From Nostoc sp. FACHB-152 (GTDB taxonomy: Bacteria; Cyanobacteriota; Cyanobacteriia; Cyanobacteriales; Nostocaceae): a stretch of DNA of 61,685 nucleotides. Made by a program: the position numbers and the translations under genes. Positions 51,391 through 60,026 of the stretch are shown here, in pieces (the stretch's first letter is position 1; each line of letters starts with the position of its first letter). Under the pieces are notes generated by a model. That model had not been told where the DNA came from. It made no database searches and saw nothing but the letters and a program-made list of their open reading frames with translations. The stretch lies in assembly GCF_014697475.1 (NCBI RefSeq), contig NZ_JACJRV010000040.1, forward strand, positions 1-61,685, in the 5' to 3' direction.

Positions 51391-51768
51391 TGGAATGATT
51401 TCCTTCACTTATTAGGTAAGAGAAACTTTTGATGTCAAACTTGTAGGCAATATCTGAAAGCACAAACGCTGCTTTTTTTGAGAACCTAGCTATAAATTTT
51501 TGTAAAAATAAATATGTGGAAAATTAAATAATAGAAGACAACCAAATTTGGTTACTAATAGTTTATTTTTAGCAATTATTTACAAGAGAGGCTTAAAATT
51601 TTTACTCAATTTTAACTTCTTAAAGATGCCTCAAATTTTGGTAAGCACTCGTCACTACTTTGAATAGTTATAGTTGTCTATTTAATATATAGCAAAATTA
51701 CTGGTGAATATCGCTGCTAATTTCCTAAGAAAGTCTATATTATTAGTGAATAGTCAATTAATCTACAG
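51391..51768. other. AT-rich intergenic region
   Basis: 378 bases between divergent genes with no recognisable gene or repeat. It must hold the promoters of the OYE and YjbQ genes. Confidence 0.5.
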
Positions 51769-52182
51769 ATGGTTCACTTCCAAAAGCTACTTAGAGTTTC
51801 TACTACTGGTAAATCCTTTCACAACATTACTGCAAAAGTAGAAGCGATCGTTGCCGAGTCGGGTGTAGAAACAGGACTTTGCACTTTATTTCTACGTCAT
51901 ACTTCTGCTAGTTTAGTCATCCAAGAAAATGCTGACCCCGATGTATTAGTAGATTTAGCTAACTTTATGGCAAAACTTGTTCCAGAATCAGGGGGATATA
52001 TCCACGATGCGGAAGGCTCTGATGATATGCCTGCACATATCCGTTCTGCCTTAACTCACACTTCAGAACATATACCTATTAATCGCGGTTATTTGGTATT
52101 AGGCACTTGGCAAGGAATTTATGTTTGGGAACATCGTCAGCGTAGTCATACACGGGAGTTGGTTGTTCACATTTCTGGATAG
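51769..52182 (+). CDS. YjbQ/UPF0047 family protein
   Basis: A 137-residue protein of the UPF0047 (YjbQ) family, annotated in databases as secondary thiamine-phosphate synthase because of weak activity in E. coli complementation. Signatures: CTLFLRHTSASLVIQEN, DPDVLVDLANF, and GTWQGIYVWEHR near the C-terminus, with conserved His residues. Cytosolic, trimeric in known structures. The ATG at 51769 opens the conserved region. The true role in cyanobacteria is unknown. Confidence 0.93.
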   Translation: MVHFQKLLRVSTTGKSFHNITAKVEAIVAESGVETGLCTLFLRHTSASLVIQENADPDVLVDLANFMAKLVPESGGYIHDAEGSDDMPAHIRSALTHTSEHIPINRGYLVLGTWQGIYVWEHRQRSHTRELVVHISG

Positions 52183-52190
52183 GTTTTAAG

Positions 52191-52210
52191 TTTCGCGCAA
52201 AGGCGCAAAG
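52191..52210 (+). repeat. Dispersed 20-bp repeat TTTCGCGCAAAGGCGCAAAG
   Basis: Identical to copies at 25573 and 36952. It lies 8 bp after the YjbQ stop and is followed by ACGCGAAGAG. Confidence 0.9.
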
Positions 52211-52281
52211 ACGCGAAGAGTTAAACAGGCATAATCTGATTTATGTAAGAGTTTTAATAGCTATTTTTTACAGATTAAATT

Positions 52282-53070
52282 ATGAAAATTGCTGATTTAA
52301 TTACTTGGTTTGAAGAGTGGGCAAATCCAGCTTGGTGTGAAAGTTGGGATAATTGTGGTTGGCAAGTTGAGCCGGGTGTTTTGCAGGAGTCGGCGCGGGT
52401 TTTGGTGTGTTTAACACCCACTTTGGCGGTGATGGAAGAAGCAATATCTAAAAATGCTAATTTGATTTTTGCCCATCATCCGTTAATTTTTAATCCACCT
52501 AAATCTCTTCGCCGTGGTGAAGCGATCGCCGAAATGATCCGGTTAGCTTTTACCCATAATATTGGGATATATACTGCCCACACTAATTTTGACCAAGTAC
52601 AAGATGGCACGGCTGATGTTTTGGCACAAGTTCTCAGCCTACAAGAAGTTACGCCTATAGTACCAACTGTTTCGGGGTTGGGTTACGGGCGTGTCGGGGT
52701 ACTAGAACCATTGCTGACATTACAAGATTTACTGACGCTTATTCAACAGCAACTTACCCCACCCAATTTGATTTTTTCTCCGACGGTTGATTTACAACAG
52801 AAAATTTCGCGCGTGGCTGTTTTAGGTGGTTCGGGAGCTAGTTTTATTTCGTCTGTAGTCAAAACTGGGGCGCAAGTTTACTTAACTTCTGATTGCAAAT
52901 TCCATCAGTTTCAAGAAAGCCGCGATCGCGGTCTAATTCTAGTCGATGCTGGACATTATGCAACGGAGCGCCCTGCTTGCGATCGCTTAGTACAAAAGTT
53001 TATATCTTTAAATCTTGATTGGGTGCAGTTGAGTCAACAGGATGAAGATTTCCGCCAGTTCTTGTCTTAA
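52282..53070 (+). CDS. Nif3-like dinuclear metal centre protein
   Basis: A 262-residue member of the Nif3/YbgI/DUF34 family. The metal ligands are visible: HH in IFAHHPLIF, HTNFDQ (His, Asp) and DAGHYATER (His, Glu). Known members form hexameric toroids; GTP cyclohydrolase and hydrolase roles have been proposed, none certain. Position 1 (MKIADLITWFEEWAN) matches the usual family start. A terminator-like palindrome follows at 53198. Confidence 0.94.
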   Translation: MKIADLITWFEEWANPAWCESWDNCGWQVEPGVLQESARVLVCLTPTLAVMEEAISKNANLIFAHHPLIFNPPKSLRRGEAIAEMIRLAFTHNIGIYTAHTNFDQVQDGTADVLAQVLSLQEVTPIVPTVSGLGYGRVGVLEPLLTLQDLLTLIQQQLTPPNLIFSPTVDLQQKISRVAVLGGSGASFISSVVKTGAQVYLTSDCKFHQFQESRDRGLILVDAGHYATERPACDRLVQKFISLNLDWVQLSQQDEDFRQFLS

Positions 53071-53197
53071 AATATTTTGTATATAAAGTTACATATTATG
53101 CAGGGTTTTTACGTACGCTTTGAGCAAAGATTATATGAAAAACTACCAATTTATCATCCAAAAATAGTAAGCTATGTTTTATCAAGCTAATAAGCCC

Positions 53198-53222
53198 CTG
53201 TGATTATAATCACAGAGTTTTT
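53198..53222 (+). terminator. Terminator after the Nif3-like gene
   Basis: An 18-bp perfect palindrome (CTGTGATTATAATCACAG, 53198-53215) followed by AGTTTTTG. Confidence 0.6.
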
Positions 53223-53322
53223 GTAACTACAATCACTAATAATCACTGTTTGATATCAGTCAGTATTAAAAATTTATGTTCCAAAATAGATATATTAAAT
53301 TGCTTATTACGCCCTAATCAAA

Positions 53323-53532
53323 ATGATTCGCACACTCGTTGAATCTGCTTTTCAAACTGGATATCTTAGTGTTGAATCTGAGGGTCTGCTCCATCAAGTG
53401 CTGGCTACCAAGTGCTACCAGTCCGGGGATTTAGCACTTCTAGCAGATCTATATGATGCAGTTATGGCAGGTAAAATCAAACGAGAAGGGGCTTCGGAGC
53501 GACTTAGAGAATTACTCACCCAGTACAAATAG
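53323..53532 (+). CDS. Small conserved-type cyanobacterial protein
   Basis: A 69-residue helical protein starting MIRTLVESAFQTGYLSVESE and ending ASERLRELLTQ. I recall similar short proteins in other cyanobacteria, none with a known role. No membrane segment, no cysteine pair of note. The good amino-acid composition and the short intergenic flanks support a real gene. Confidence 0.65.
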   Translation: MIRTLVESAFQTGYLSVESEGLLHQVLATKCYQSGDLALLADLYDAVMAGKIKREGASERLRELLTQYK

Positions 53533-53825
53533 GATAGCGAAGGGTACAGGGGTGTAAGGGTGTAGGGGTTTTACGGACAAACAGTTTTTGATTTTAGATT
53601 TGACATTGACCCCACAGCGCAACAAAGAATCCAAATAATAATGCTAACCAGTCAACCTACCTATACCCCTACGCCCTACCTTTGTACCCAAATCCTCAAA
53701 TAAATTGCCTAAAATATAAAACTCATGTGATGTTGTTGTTGAAAACCATGAAGGTCAGCAAAATAATGAGTTAAGATCAAATACATAGGGGTAAAAGTAC
53801 AGCAGAATCCCCAGATTTCCCAGTA

Positions 53826-53987
53826 ATGCCCATGAATACAAGTAGGCAATTTTCACAACCGCAATCACCACTTGTTTTGGAGTATTTATTATTACATAAT
53901 GATAGGAAAGACTTACCAGCAGCTATTGATCTGGTTAGGAAAATTCCCGAATTGTATGACTTCTATGAAGTAAACATTCGTTCTTAA
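53826..53987 (+). CDS. Possible small protein (53 residues)
   Basis: An ATG frame reading MPMNTSRQFSQPQSPLVLEY, then LLLHNDRKDLPAAIDLVRKI and PELYDFYEVNIRS. The second half has the feel of a helical protein (DLPAAIDLVRKIPELYDFYE). There is no clear ribosome binding site. Either a small gene or the remnant of a larger one. Confidence 0.4.
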   Translation: MPMNTSRQFSQPQSPLVLEYLLLHNDRKDLPAAIDLVRKIPELYDFYEVNIRS

Positions 53988-54208
53988 CTATTCAAAGACG
54001 AGATTGAGTTCAACTGGTGCAGTAACTATTGGTTTATGACCCAAAATTTCCCTAAGTTTAAACACTATCATTTAGCTCTTGGGGCAGGGTCAGCAGACGC
54101 ACTCTTTTCTGAACCGTGAAACTAACCTCTCTTAGGATGTTATCTTATGGGGTAAAACCCAATTTTTTCAGGTTTAACGTACGTTGTTTAAAAAGGCAGA
54201 AGCAGTAC

Positions 54209-54520
54209 ATGCTACACCGCAAGATTTATCAACTGTGTTGCGATGGGCGGGAGGTATGTGTATTCTTGCGGGACCAGCAACGCTGGATAGAACGCGCCCG
54301 CATCATCGACATAGAGGGAGATTTGGTGACGCTACGCTATGAAACAGATGAGGAGGACGAAGTTTGTTCTTGGGAAGAAATGGTTCGCCTCGAAAGCATT
54401 GGCGCTGTCACTCAGAAATTAGCTTCCGTACCACGCGGTAATGTCGAACCTCTCCTAACTGAAGATTGTCCTGAGGCTGAACGCATCCGTAACCGTTTTA
54501 CCGATTCAAATCCTGATTAA
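54209..54520 (+). CDS. Conserved-type cyanobacterial protein of unknown function
   Basis: A 103-residue acidic protein starting MLHRKIYQLCCDGREVCVFL and containing RARIIDIEGDLVTLRYETDEEDE and SWEEMVRLESIGAV. It looks like a small beta-barrel domain (two strand pairs) with an acidic loop, perhaps nucleic-acid or protein binding, but I know no function. The start at 54209 is preferred to an upstream ATG at 54116 because the preceding 31 residues look non-coding and basic. Confidence 0.7.
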   Translation: MLHRKIYQLCCDGREVCVFLRDQQRWIERARIIDIEGDLVTLRYETDEEDEVCSWEEMVRLESIGAVTQKLASVPRGNVEPLLTEDCPEAERIRNRFTDSNPD

Positions 54521-54570
54521 TTAACAGCACAGTGCTGAGTCCTGGACAAGCGAGATTAATTTCTCTTTGC

Positions 54571-56241
54571 TCAGGACTCAGTAGTTGATGAGCGTTCAAA
54601 AGCTGGACAATAACCTTCGAGAGTGACCTTAAAGTTATATAAAGGAGAAGCAGGGTTCCAACAACGCTGTCCCCTTTGGTGTCGGCAAGTACCGCAACAG
54701 TCAACATCAGATAAAGTATAGCGATCGCTGCTTTGATTCAGCAATTCTCTTTGGGATAACCCCCGCAACACGATTTCTTCTCCCTGCCAACGGGCTTCAA
54801 TTAACCCTGTATCAGCAAACTGTCGCCACCGGGGATCGTCTGTAATCGCTTCAGGTAGGGTAATAGTGATGACTGTTGCTAATTCTGTCAGTTCGCCTTC
54901 GTAATTAGTCTCTGGCGCGGCTGGTTGGACAAATGTTTCTCCTATGGGCAGTTCTACTAAGGTGCTAGCCAGTGGCGAATGGACATGATAGCGGTTTTGC
55001 AGTTCCTCCAAGCTAGTTAGGTCTGCCAAATAAGCAGGAGAACCGTGAACGAATAGAACGTGCTGGGGTCGCAAATTATGAATTAGTTGAGTAGTACCAG
55101 GGCCATCACTGTGTTGAGCAAGCAAATAGCTTTCTAGGGTGGTGGGTGCTGGATATTGTTTGTTAATTTTTATATCAATTTTTTCGGGAATCAGGATCAG
55201 CCAGGGGCCTGTATTAGGCTGACAGTACTCACCTAAATCTGCTGTAGAGTCAGTGAGAACTATACAGGGTGAATGTCCCACAACAGCACGCTTTTCTGCT
55301 TGTAAGCGTCTCACTCTGGGACGTACCCGTTCATCCCAAAATAAGGGTTGATGGCGAGCGAAGTTCTGTACGGATGGGGGAAGATAAGAAAGTAGTTCTA
55401 GGTAAGCATCGCAACCTCTAGCAACACTACCATCCACCCAAATATCTAAATCCCGCCCAGTGAAGTGATGATGACTCCGCAACAACATCAGCAGTTCTTG
55501 TCCTAAACCTAATGCTGGTGTGGGCAGGAGTACAGAACAATTATCGGCGATCGCGCGATTAATGCGTTCTGCTAGTTGGTTTTCTTGAATGCGGCGGTGG
55601 GGATGACGAGATGTGCCATAAGTACCTTCGACAATCAGTACATTTACATCTAATCCCCGTAATTCTTCTAAGCGTAAACCTTCTACTAGCCGGGAATTTG
55701 ATAAGAAAAAGTCGCCTGTATATAAAACCTTATAAGAGCGATGTTCAGTTGTATAGGTTAGCAAAATCGCCACAGCCCCAGGTAGATGTCCGGCAGGAAA
55801 TAATTCTACTACTAAACCATCACGCAATTCTACAGGCGATCGCAATGGTAGAGCATGACACAATTGCGGAATTTCTTTGGGGTTCTGCTCTGGCCAATTT
55901 AACGGCAGTAACTTTGTGGTAACTTCGCTAGCATAGATAGGTAAAAGTGGGAAAGTTTTGTGTAATGCCAGCACCCCTCTTGCATGGTCTGGGTGAGCGT
56001 GACTAATCAATACTACATCGGCTGGTAATGGCGAACTCCCTCGACGAGCCGATTTTGTTAGTCCCTTCTGCAATGACGAAATATTCCCCAACCCACAATC
56101 TAGCAGAATGCGGTGTGGCCCCATTTTGACAAGTAAACACACACCCTCATCATGATGCTGGACACTGTAAGGAAAACAGTTTAATTCAACCCCTGTTTCT
56201 TCAGTATCAAAGCGAGAGGATGCGGACACATTATCCCTCAT
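54571..56241 (-). CDS. MBL-fold/beta-CASP metallo-hydrolase with C-terminal cysteine cluster
   Basis: A 556-residue protein. Residues about 15-215 are a metallo-beta-lactamase domain (LLDCGLG, HAHPDH for two metals, PAGHLPGAVAI, LYTGDF). A beta-CASP-like insert follows (VEGTYG, GLGQELLMLL), as in CPSF73/RNase-J-related nucleases, then VLFVHGSPAYL. The C-terminus (about 515-550) holds CCGTCRHQRGQRCW and GYCPAFE, a likely zinc site not usual for the family. An RNA-processing nuclease is the best guess; it is not RNase J itself, lacking that N-terminal architecture. The ATG at 56241 is used. Confidence 0.85.
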   Translation of the reverse strand: MRDNVSASSRFDTEETGVELNCFPYSVQHHDEGVCLLVKMGPHRILLDCGLGNISSLQKGLTKSARRGSSPLPADVVLISHAHPDHARGVLALHKTFPLLPIYASEVTTKLLPLNWPEQNPKEIPQLCHALPLRSPVELRDGLVVELFPAGHLPGAVAILLTYTTEHRSYKVLYTGDFFLSNSRLVEGLRLEELRGLDVNVLIVEGTYGTSRHPHRRIQENQLAERINRAIADNCSVLLPTPALGLGQELLMLLRSHHHFTGRDLDIWVDGSVARGCDAYLELLSYLPPSVQNFARHQPLFWDERVRPRVRRLQAEKRAVVGHSPCIVLTDSTADLGEYCQPNTGPWLILIPEKIDIKINKQYPAPTTLESYLLAQHSDGPGTTQLIHNLRPQHVLFVHGSPAYLADLTSLEELQNRYHVHSPLASTLVELPIGETFVQPAAPETNYEGELTELATVITITLPEAITDDPRWRQFADTGLIEARWQGEEIVLRGLSQRELLNQSSDRYTLSDVDCCGTCRHQRGQRCWNPASPLYNFKVTLEGYCPAFERSSTTES

Positions 56242-56447
56242 GCTTTCCCCCCTCCAACCGAATCGTCATTTATGTATCCCAAAAGCTAATAATTCTGGTA
56301 ATTTTGCTTTTGTGACCTAGGGGCAAGTTTTATAGTGCGCTCATACACCCCAAGACATGGATTTTTGATTGGAGAGAACGACTTTTGTAAACCCGCACTG
56401 GTTCTCAAAAGCTGGAATTTGCCTGCTTTTTTTACTGTGGCACTATG

Positions 56448-56570
56448 TTAGTGTGCAGAGCCATTGCCATGATAGTTCTCTGAATCATAAAATCCATTTT
56501 TCGTACCAAAAAATAGGCACGCAACAGTAAATATTACTGTTAATCCAACTAGAATCAGCTTTACATCCAT
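56448..56570 (-). CDS. ndhP: NDH-1 small subunit NdhP
   Basis: A 40-residue single-helix protein: MDVKLILVGLTVIFTVACLF, then FGTKNGFYDSENYHGNGSAH. The pattern (short N-terminus, one helix, then G-T-x-N-G-F-Y-D and a terminal G-N-G-x-A-H) agrees with my memory of NdhP, a small subunit of the cyanobacterial NDH-1 complex needed for respiratory and cyclic electron flow. GAGG stands 8 bases before the ATG. It is too short for ordinary ORF calling and is easily missed. The name rests on memory, but that this is a gene is very likely. Confidence 0.7.
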   Translation of the reverse strand: MDVKLILVGLTVIFTVACLFFGTKNGFYDSENYHGNGSAH

Positions 56571-56971
56571 TGTTTACAACCTCTACTCAAGACTTCCTTA
56601 TCTTAATAGGATGTTTCCACACTCAAGCGGAATCACCAGAAAATCTTTACTATGCTTGGTTTGCTTAAGCAATAAGTAGTTTTACTGTTATGACTCAGAT
56701 TGTAGAACTTTTCAGTAACCCTGTCTATCTATCTTCATTAGCAGTCTAGTGTTGGCAGTTTGAAGACCTAATGTAGTGTTTCTAAGTATAAATGTATAAA
56801 TTTAACAACTGACACTCGACTCGCTGACATTATTTAGTACACAAATAGTTTATAGCTTAAATATATGCTTACTATATTTAAGCACATTAAACATCTAAGT
56901 TTTTAAATGTTTAAACATCTAAATGTTTAATATGCAGTAAAATCTGGGCATTATTTCCTGTTAAAACCAAA
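56571..56971. other. Intergenic region between ndhP and parA
   Basis: 401 bases, very AT-rich toward the right. The final 85 bases hold the iteron-like array (separate entry). The ndhP promoter lies at the left. No gene is seen. Confidence 0.5.
56887..56930. promoter_or_regulatory. Iteron-like array upstream of parA (candidate operator or parS)
   Basis: TTAAACATCTAA occurs at 56887 and 56911, 24 bp apart. The inverse TTAAATGTTTAA lies at 56903 and ATGTTTAA again at 56923. ATGTTTAAACAT at 56907-56918 is a perfect palindrome. The array ends about 40 bp before the parA ATG, the position expected of a site bound by the ribbon-helix-helix partner. Confidence 0.6.
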
Positions 56972-57562
56972 ATGATTATTACCGTAGCAGCATTTAAAGG
57001 GGGGGTCGGTAAATCTACGACGGCGTTGCACTTAGCTACGTACTTTCAGAACAAGGCTGACACACTATTAGTAGATGGCGACTTAAACCGCAGTGCTTTA
57101 GATTGGTCTAACCGGGGTTGTTTGCCTTTCAAAGTTGCAGATGAAGTGCAAGGAGTACGTTTAGCTAGCTTATATGAGCATATTATTATTGATACGCCAG
57201 CCCGCCCTGCAACCGATGAGTTAAAAACTATTGCCCAAGGATGCGATTTGCTAGTGATACCTACTACACCAGATGCGATCGCATTAGCAGCTACACTGCA
57301 AATGGTTGACTTATTAAAACAATTTAAAACAAACTATCGAATTTTATTAACTCTCATTCCACCCCATCCCAACAAGGCGGGAGAAGAAGCCAGAACCACT
57401 TTGTTAAAGGCTGGTTTACCCCTATTTCAAACAGGAATCAGACGGCTGGCTGTATTTCAACGCGCTGCTTTAGAAGGAGTTCCAGTAAATGCAGTCAAAG
57501 ACCCTTACGCCCAAATTGCTTGGCGGTGTTACGCTGAAGCGGGAAAGGAGATATTACCTTGA
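56972..57562 (+). CDS. parA: ParA-family partition ATPase
   Basis: A 196-residue small ParA. The deviant Walker A is KGGVGKST (residues 9-16), Walker A' is DGDLNRSALDW and Walker B is IIIDTPA. This is the short form (type Ib-like) without an N-terminal DNA-binding domain, usually encoded with a ribbon-helix-helix ParB on plasmids or integrated elements. It would drive segregation of its carrier by forming ATP-dependent gradients on DNA. The ATG at 56972 directly precedes the first strand. The partner gene overlaps its stop by 4 bp. Confidence 0.9.
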   Translation: MIITVAAFKGGVGKSTTALHLATYFQNKADTLLVDGDLNRSALDWSNRGCLPFKVADEVQGVRLASLYEHIIIDTPARPATDELKTIAQGCDLLVIPTTPDAIALAATLQMVDLLKQFKTNYRILLTLIPPHPNKAGEEARTTLLKAGLPLFQTGIRRLAVFQRAALEGVPVNAVKDPYAQIAWRCYAEAGKEILP

Positions 57563-57828
57563 ATAACCAGAAAAAAACGAGTCGTTTTGATGATTTGATT
57601 GATGCTGCACGTAGTCGTCAACAAAGAGATAAACTACAGCCTGTTGAGGAGAAACCAACTTCTAGTACCAAAAGTACTAGCCCAGATTATACGCGGACAA
57701 CTATTTATTTACCTAAACAATTACATCGCCAACTTAAGGCGGCGGCGGCTTCTCAAGACCGACAAATGAGCGACATTGTAACGGAATTAATTGAACAATG
57801 GCTGTTAACTAAATCTGGGGATACTTGA
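57559..57828 (+). CDS. Ribbon-helix-helix DNA-binding protein, ParB-like partner
   Basis: An 89-residue protein. The first 45 residues are polar and flexible (KKTSRFDDLIDAARSRQQRD; such tails stimulate ParA ATPase in type Ib systems). Residues 46-85 are a CopG/Arc-type ribbon-helix-helix domain (YTRTTIYLPKQLHRQLKAAA, MSDIVTELIEQWL). It starts at a TTG (57559) overlapping the parA stop, with AAAGGAG at 57544-57550 as ribosome binding site. Likely role: binding the array upstream of parA to repress the operon and anchor DNA. Confidence 0.85.
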   Translation: MNNQKKTSRFDDLIDAARSRQQRDKLQPVEEKPTSSTKSTSPDYTRTTIYLPKQLHRQLKAAAASQDRQMSDIVTELIEQWLLTKSGDT

Positions 57829-57829
57829 C

Positions 57830-58142
57830 ATGGTTAAAGTAGATCAATATCGAAAAAGTATTAAAGATGTTCTTACAGAATATAGCCAGATTAAGCCGAT
57901 AAACGGAGAAATTGAAGTAATTCCTATTTTTAATAATGAAGTGGATAGCTATCAAATTATCCATTTAGGGTGGGAAAATCGTCATCGGGTTTATGGCTGT
58001 AGAGTTCATATTGATATTAAAGATAATAAAATTTGGATTCAAAAGGAATGAATTAGTAGATAGAGGAATACCAAAGAAAGACATTGTAATTGGATATCAA
58101 CCACCTTATCTGAGGCATTTTACAGATTATGCAGTTGGTTAA
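57830..58142 (+). pseudogene. xisI: xisI (fdxN-element excision controlling factor) pseudogene
   Basis: Frame 1 (57830-58051) encodes VDQYRKSIKDVLTEYSQIKP, EIEVIPIFNNEVDSYQIIHL, GWENRHRVYGCRVHIDIKD and stops after IWIQKE. A second frame resumes at 58047 with NELVDRGIPKKDIVIGYQPP YLRHFTDYAVG and a stop at 58142, the proper XisI C-terminus. About 7-9 codons of the family (the N-G-T-E region) are missing at the junction and the frame is shifted, so a short deletion broke the gene. No xisH precedes it, although XisH and XisI are normally paired. Intact XisI proteins number about 110 residues. Confidence 0.85.
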
Positions 58143-58376
58143 TATGTCTCACGCAGAGGCGCAAAGACGCAGAGAGGTGCAAGATCTGAGTTTGAGTACG
58201 TGAAAGCGTCGATTTATATCAACTTTATCAAATATCTATTGCACCGTTTTAGCTGAAACAGTCCACTACAATTTAAACTTTACTTTATAACTCATCTCTA
58301 ATGGCTGCCTATACTAAAAATTACTATCGTAGGATGTGCGATCGCTCTTAAGCTAAATTATTTTGGTAAAGTAAGG
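58143..58376. repeat. Dispersed repeat (ACGCAGAGGCGCAAAGACGC) and AT-rich spacer
   Basis: 58150-58177 is a variant of the CGCAAAGG repeat seen at 25573, 36952 and 52191. The rest, to 58376, is spacer with one GCGATCGC-type site and no gene. Confidence 0.6.
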
Positions 58377-59018
58377 ATGACACAGGTATCAGCAATCACA
58401 GAAGCAATTACCAGCTTAAGAGAAGCAGAAACTCGATTTGGATTAATTCGCATTGAGTCAGAAGAATTTTTTCCAGAGTGGAAGAGTGAATTATCCCCAA
58501 TTCCTGAAGCAGAAAAAGCTTCACTAGATGTACTACGACGCAGATATCTTTATCACCGTGGTGAAGGTGATTTGTTAGAGGGAACAGTGATGTTGCTAGT
58601 AGTATCCCCGTTGCTGGCACTATCTGGATTTTATGACCCTCCTTTTAGGATTAAGGCGGAATCATCGGTGGATTTAGTGCTGGATGATGGGGAAGAAGTG
58701 CTACGTGGACGTATTGATGTTTTGGTACTACAAAATCAGTTGTGGGTGATAGTGGTAGAGTCGAAAAAAACCACTCTTTCGATTTGGTCGGCTGTACCGC
58801 AAGCCCTAGCTTATTTAATGGCTAATCCTCACCCAGATAAACCTGTGTTTGGTATGGTGACAAATGGGGATGATGTTTTATTTATCAAAGTCAAGCAAGA
58901 AGCAGACACGCCAAAATACGATTTGTCACGGGTGTTTGCTTTGTTTACATCTGCCAAGGAATTGTATACTATCTGCCAAATTCTCAAGCTTATTGGTCAG
59001 GTAATTTCTAATTCGTAA
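58377..59018 (+). CDS. Stand-alone PD-(D/E)XK protein related to type I restriction HsdR N-terminus
   Basis: A 213-residue protein. GRIDVLVLQNQLWVIVVESKK gives the D ... E-x-K nuclease motif (about 117-137), and QALAYLMANPHPDKPVFGMVTNGDDVLFIKV follows as in HsdR N-terminal domains. There is no helicase part and no HsdM or HsdS gene nearby, so it is not a full type I system. Similar lone proteins are common in cyanobacteria. Role unknown; nuclease activity plausible. Probable start ATG at 58377. Confidence 0.8.
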   Translation: MTQVSAITEAITSLREAETRFGLIRIESEEFFPEWKSELSPIPEAEKASLDVLRRRYLYHRGEGDLLEGTVMLLVVSPLLALSGFYDPPFRIKAESSVDLVLDDGEEVLRGRIDVLVLQNQLWVIVVESKKTTLSIWSAVPQALAYLMANPHPDKPVFGMVTNGDDVLFIKVKQEADTPKYDLSRVFALFTSAKELYTICQILKLIGQVISNS

Positions 59019-59148
59019 TTCAGAATTAGTTTGCGTTGATTAACCTTGCAAAATTTGAGCAGCAGTCAATTTTAAATCAGGAAATATTAGTGATGCGATC
59101 GCATTAGTATTATATGTTAGGGTAGACAGACTTTGCCCACCCTACGAA

Positions 59149-59775
59149 CTAAAGCACAATTTCTTGGCCTTTTTCGGTGAAACGCACTTCTTTAATATTC
59201 CATTGAGGATTACTTGTTAAGGTTTTGCGGAGACTACCAAACAAAGCAAATTGTTCACAACTAGAAAGAGAAGCTAATTGCCGCTTTGACTGGGGTGATA
59301 GGCGCAAATCAACTGTCGCAACGCCATTTTTTAAATTTACACGATAGCCAGATACGCTAAAGTCGGCTGTGTCTCTTTCGTCTAAGATTTTCCCAACTGC
59401 ACTTGTTACAGGTTCTTCTGCTGGCACTGCAACTTTTTGCGGAATCAGTTGTTGACAATCGGTGTCGCTGGTAAATAAGGTAACGTTAACTGTTTTTGGC
59501 GCAGCTGCTACTTTAGTGGTTTCAGCTTTGGAAGTTTCCGCAGGTGTAGCCTCAGGTGTAGGTGTTGTGTCCAATGGCTGAACTTTTGCGGCTTTGGCTC
59601 TCAGTTGAGCCATGCTAGGGGTTTGACTAGGGATAGGGGCTGGTTGCGTGGTGGTTGTAGGTGCTAGGGTTTCACTGGTAGTTTGGCTAGATGTAGATGT
59701 AGGGTTAGAACTACAACTGCCAAGGCTGGCTGCGATCGCAGCTATCATAAATGGTAATAAATATCTTTTGCTCAT
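59149..59775 (-). CDS. GerMN-domain lipoprotein
   Basis: A 208-residue envelope lipoprotein. The signal peptide ends in a lipobox-like SLGSC (Cys21). A Thr/Pro/Ser/Ala-rich linker of about 70 residues spans the periplasm-side surface, and residues about 95-208 form a GerMN domain (VNVTLFTSDTDCQQLIPQ, NLKNGVATVDLRLSPQS, SLRKTLTSNPQWNIKEVRF). GerMN domains are found in envelope proteins such as Bacillus GerM; their function in cyanobacteria is unknown. ATG at 59775. Confidence 0.82.
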   Translation of the reverse strand: MSKRYLLPFMIAAIAASLGSCSSNPTSTSSQTTSETLAPTTTTQPAPIPSQTPSMAQLRAKAAKVQPLDTTPTPEATPAETSKAETTKVAAAPKTVNVTLFTSDTDCQQLIPQKVAVPAEEPVTSAVGKILDERDTADFSVSGYRVNLKNGVATVDLRLSPQSKRQLASLSSCEQFALFGSLRKTLTSNPQWNIKEVRFTEKGQEIVL

Positions 59776-60026
59776 ATTCGTACTGCCATAATTTATCTAT
59801 CAACTTCAGTATGCTTGGTATCAATTCCGTATCAATTTACGAATTGTACTCCCAGCTATTCCACCTTAATATTCTTGCAGGGGACAGGTGATAGAGTTAA
59901 AAGTCTTCTTATATCTAAATTTTATCACTGATATTTTAACTACATTGGCATTTCTGCGGCTTTACTTGTTAACTGTTATTAGCTATCTTCAAAACCAATA
60001 CTAGTCCCATCAAAGGAATAAACCCC

